Assembly: GCA_014380705.1 (NCBI GenBank) | Contig: JACMJI010000013.1 | Location: 1-5,789, forward strand | Reading direction: 5' to 3' | Origin: Gorillibacterium sp. | GTDB lineage: Bacteria; Bacillota; Bacilli; Paenibacillales; NBRC-103111 | Length of the DNA stretch: 5,789 bases | In this document: piece after piece, positions 5,640-5,789 of the stretch | How positions within the stretch are numbered: the stretch's first letter is position 1 | Layout: every line of letters begins with the position of its first letter | The notes under the pieces: generated by a model | What the model was told of the DNA's origin: nothing | The model's input: only the letters and a program-made list of their open reading frames with translations | Database searches by the model: none | Translations under genes and position numbers: made by a program

Positions 5640-5789
5640 GATGAGATCGTTCAGAACAAAACCGCCGGCATCAGCATCAAGGAAATAGTCGAGAAAGTGT
5701 CCTACTCCTCGGGCCACTTCGGCGTGGTTTTCCGGAAGTTGACGGGTTTCTCTCCCAAGCAATACCGACAGCATTTGAAGCAACAAAAA
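5640..5789 (+). pseudogene. Fragment of an AraC-family regulator: second helix-turn-helix only
   Basis: Fifty sense codons run from the base after the permease stop to the window end. They read like the last third of an AraC domain: GISIKEIVEKVSYSSGHF, then VVFRKLTGFSPKQYR, the classic C-terminal signature. The first helix-turn-helix and any sensor or receiver domain are missing. There is no ATG in this frame and no ribosome binding site; the first possible start is a GTG at 5697, in the middle of the motif. Between the conserved Tyr and Phe there are four residues (YSSGHF), one fewer than in the complete regulator of this window (YPNTNWF), hinting at a lost codon. It is best read as a remnant left by deletion or recombination of a former regulator gene. 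No stop is seen before the window ends, so the 3' limit is open. It is not a copy of the regulator at 269-1858, whose sequence differs clearly. Confidence 0.8.

Noticed and set aside
5641..5688. ATG at 5641 as the start of a new gene after permease 2
   Set aside because: It reaches a TAG stop after 15 codons; the meaningful frame is the one shifted by one base that encodes the AraC motif.

Overview
The window looks like a Gram-positive Bacillota genome, most likely Paenibacillus or a close relative. The reasons are the strong GGAGG-type ribosome binding sites, the lipoprotein signal, moderate G+C, and a YesM/YesN-type two-component pair next to an LplA/LplB/LplC-type carbohydrate ABC importer without its own ATPase gene. 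This arrangement is common in Paenibacillus sugar and oligosaccharide uptake loci. The genus is an inference from gene content, not a proven identification.

Layout, all on the + strand: (1) 1-276, the 3' end of a sensor histidine kinase gene; (2) 269-1858, a response regulator with an N-terminal receiver and a C-terminal AraC-type DNA-binding domain, overlapping the kinase gene by 8 nt; (3) 1859-2002, a non-coding regulatory region with a 9-bp direct repeat, a perfect TATAAT box lacking a good -35, and a 14-bp palindrome; (4) 2003-3775, a substrate-binding lipoprotein with a GTG start; (5) 3788-3838, a very strong intrinsic terminator; (6) 3857-4750 and 4764-5639, two permease genes 13 nt apart; (7) 5640-5789, a fragment of an AraC-family regulator that keeps only the second helix-turn-helix and begins directly after the stop codon of the second permease.

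The likely working model is as follows. The membrane kinase senses an extracellular signal and phosphorylates Asp55 of the regulator. The regulator then activates the promoter in front of the binding-protein gene. The lipoprotein captures a sugar or oligosaccharide and passes it to the two-permease channel, powered by an ATPase encoded elsewhere (MsmX-type sharing is known for this family). The terminator between binding protein and permeases would lower permease expression relative to binding protein. The substrate cannot be told from the window.

No wholly new system is visible. The points most worth a second look are the AraC fragment in frame behind the permease, the repeat and promoter arrangement before the binding protein, the intra-operon terminator, and an exact 15-bp tandem duplication that doubles the regulator's ribosome binding site. 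No stretch above 300 bases lacks a gene.
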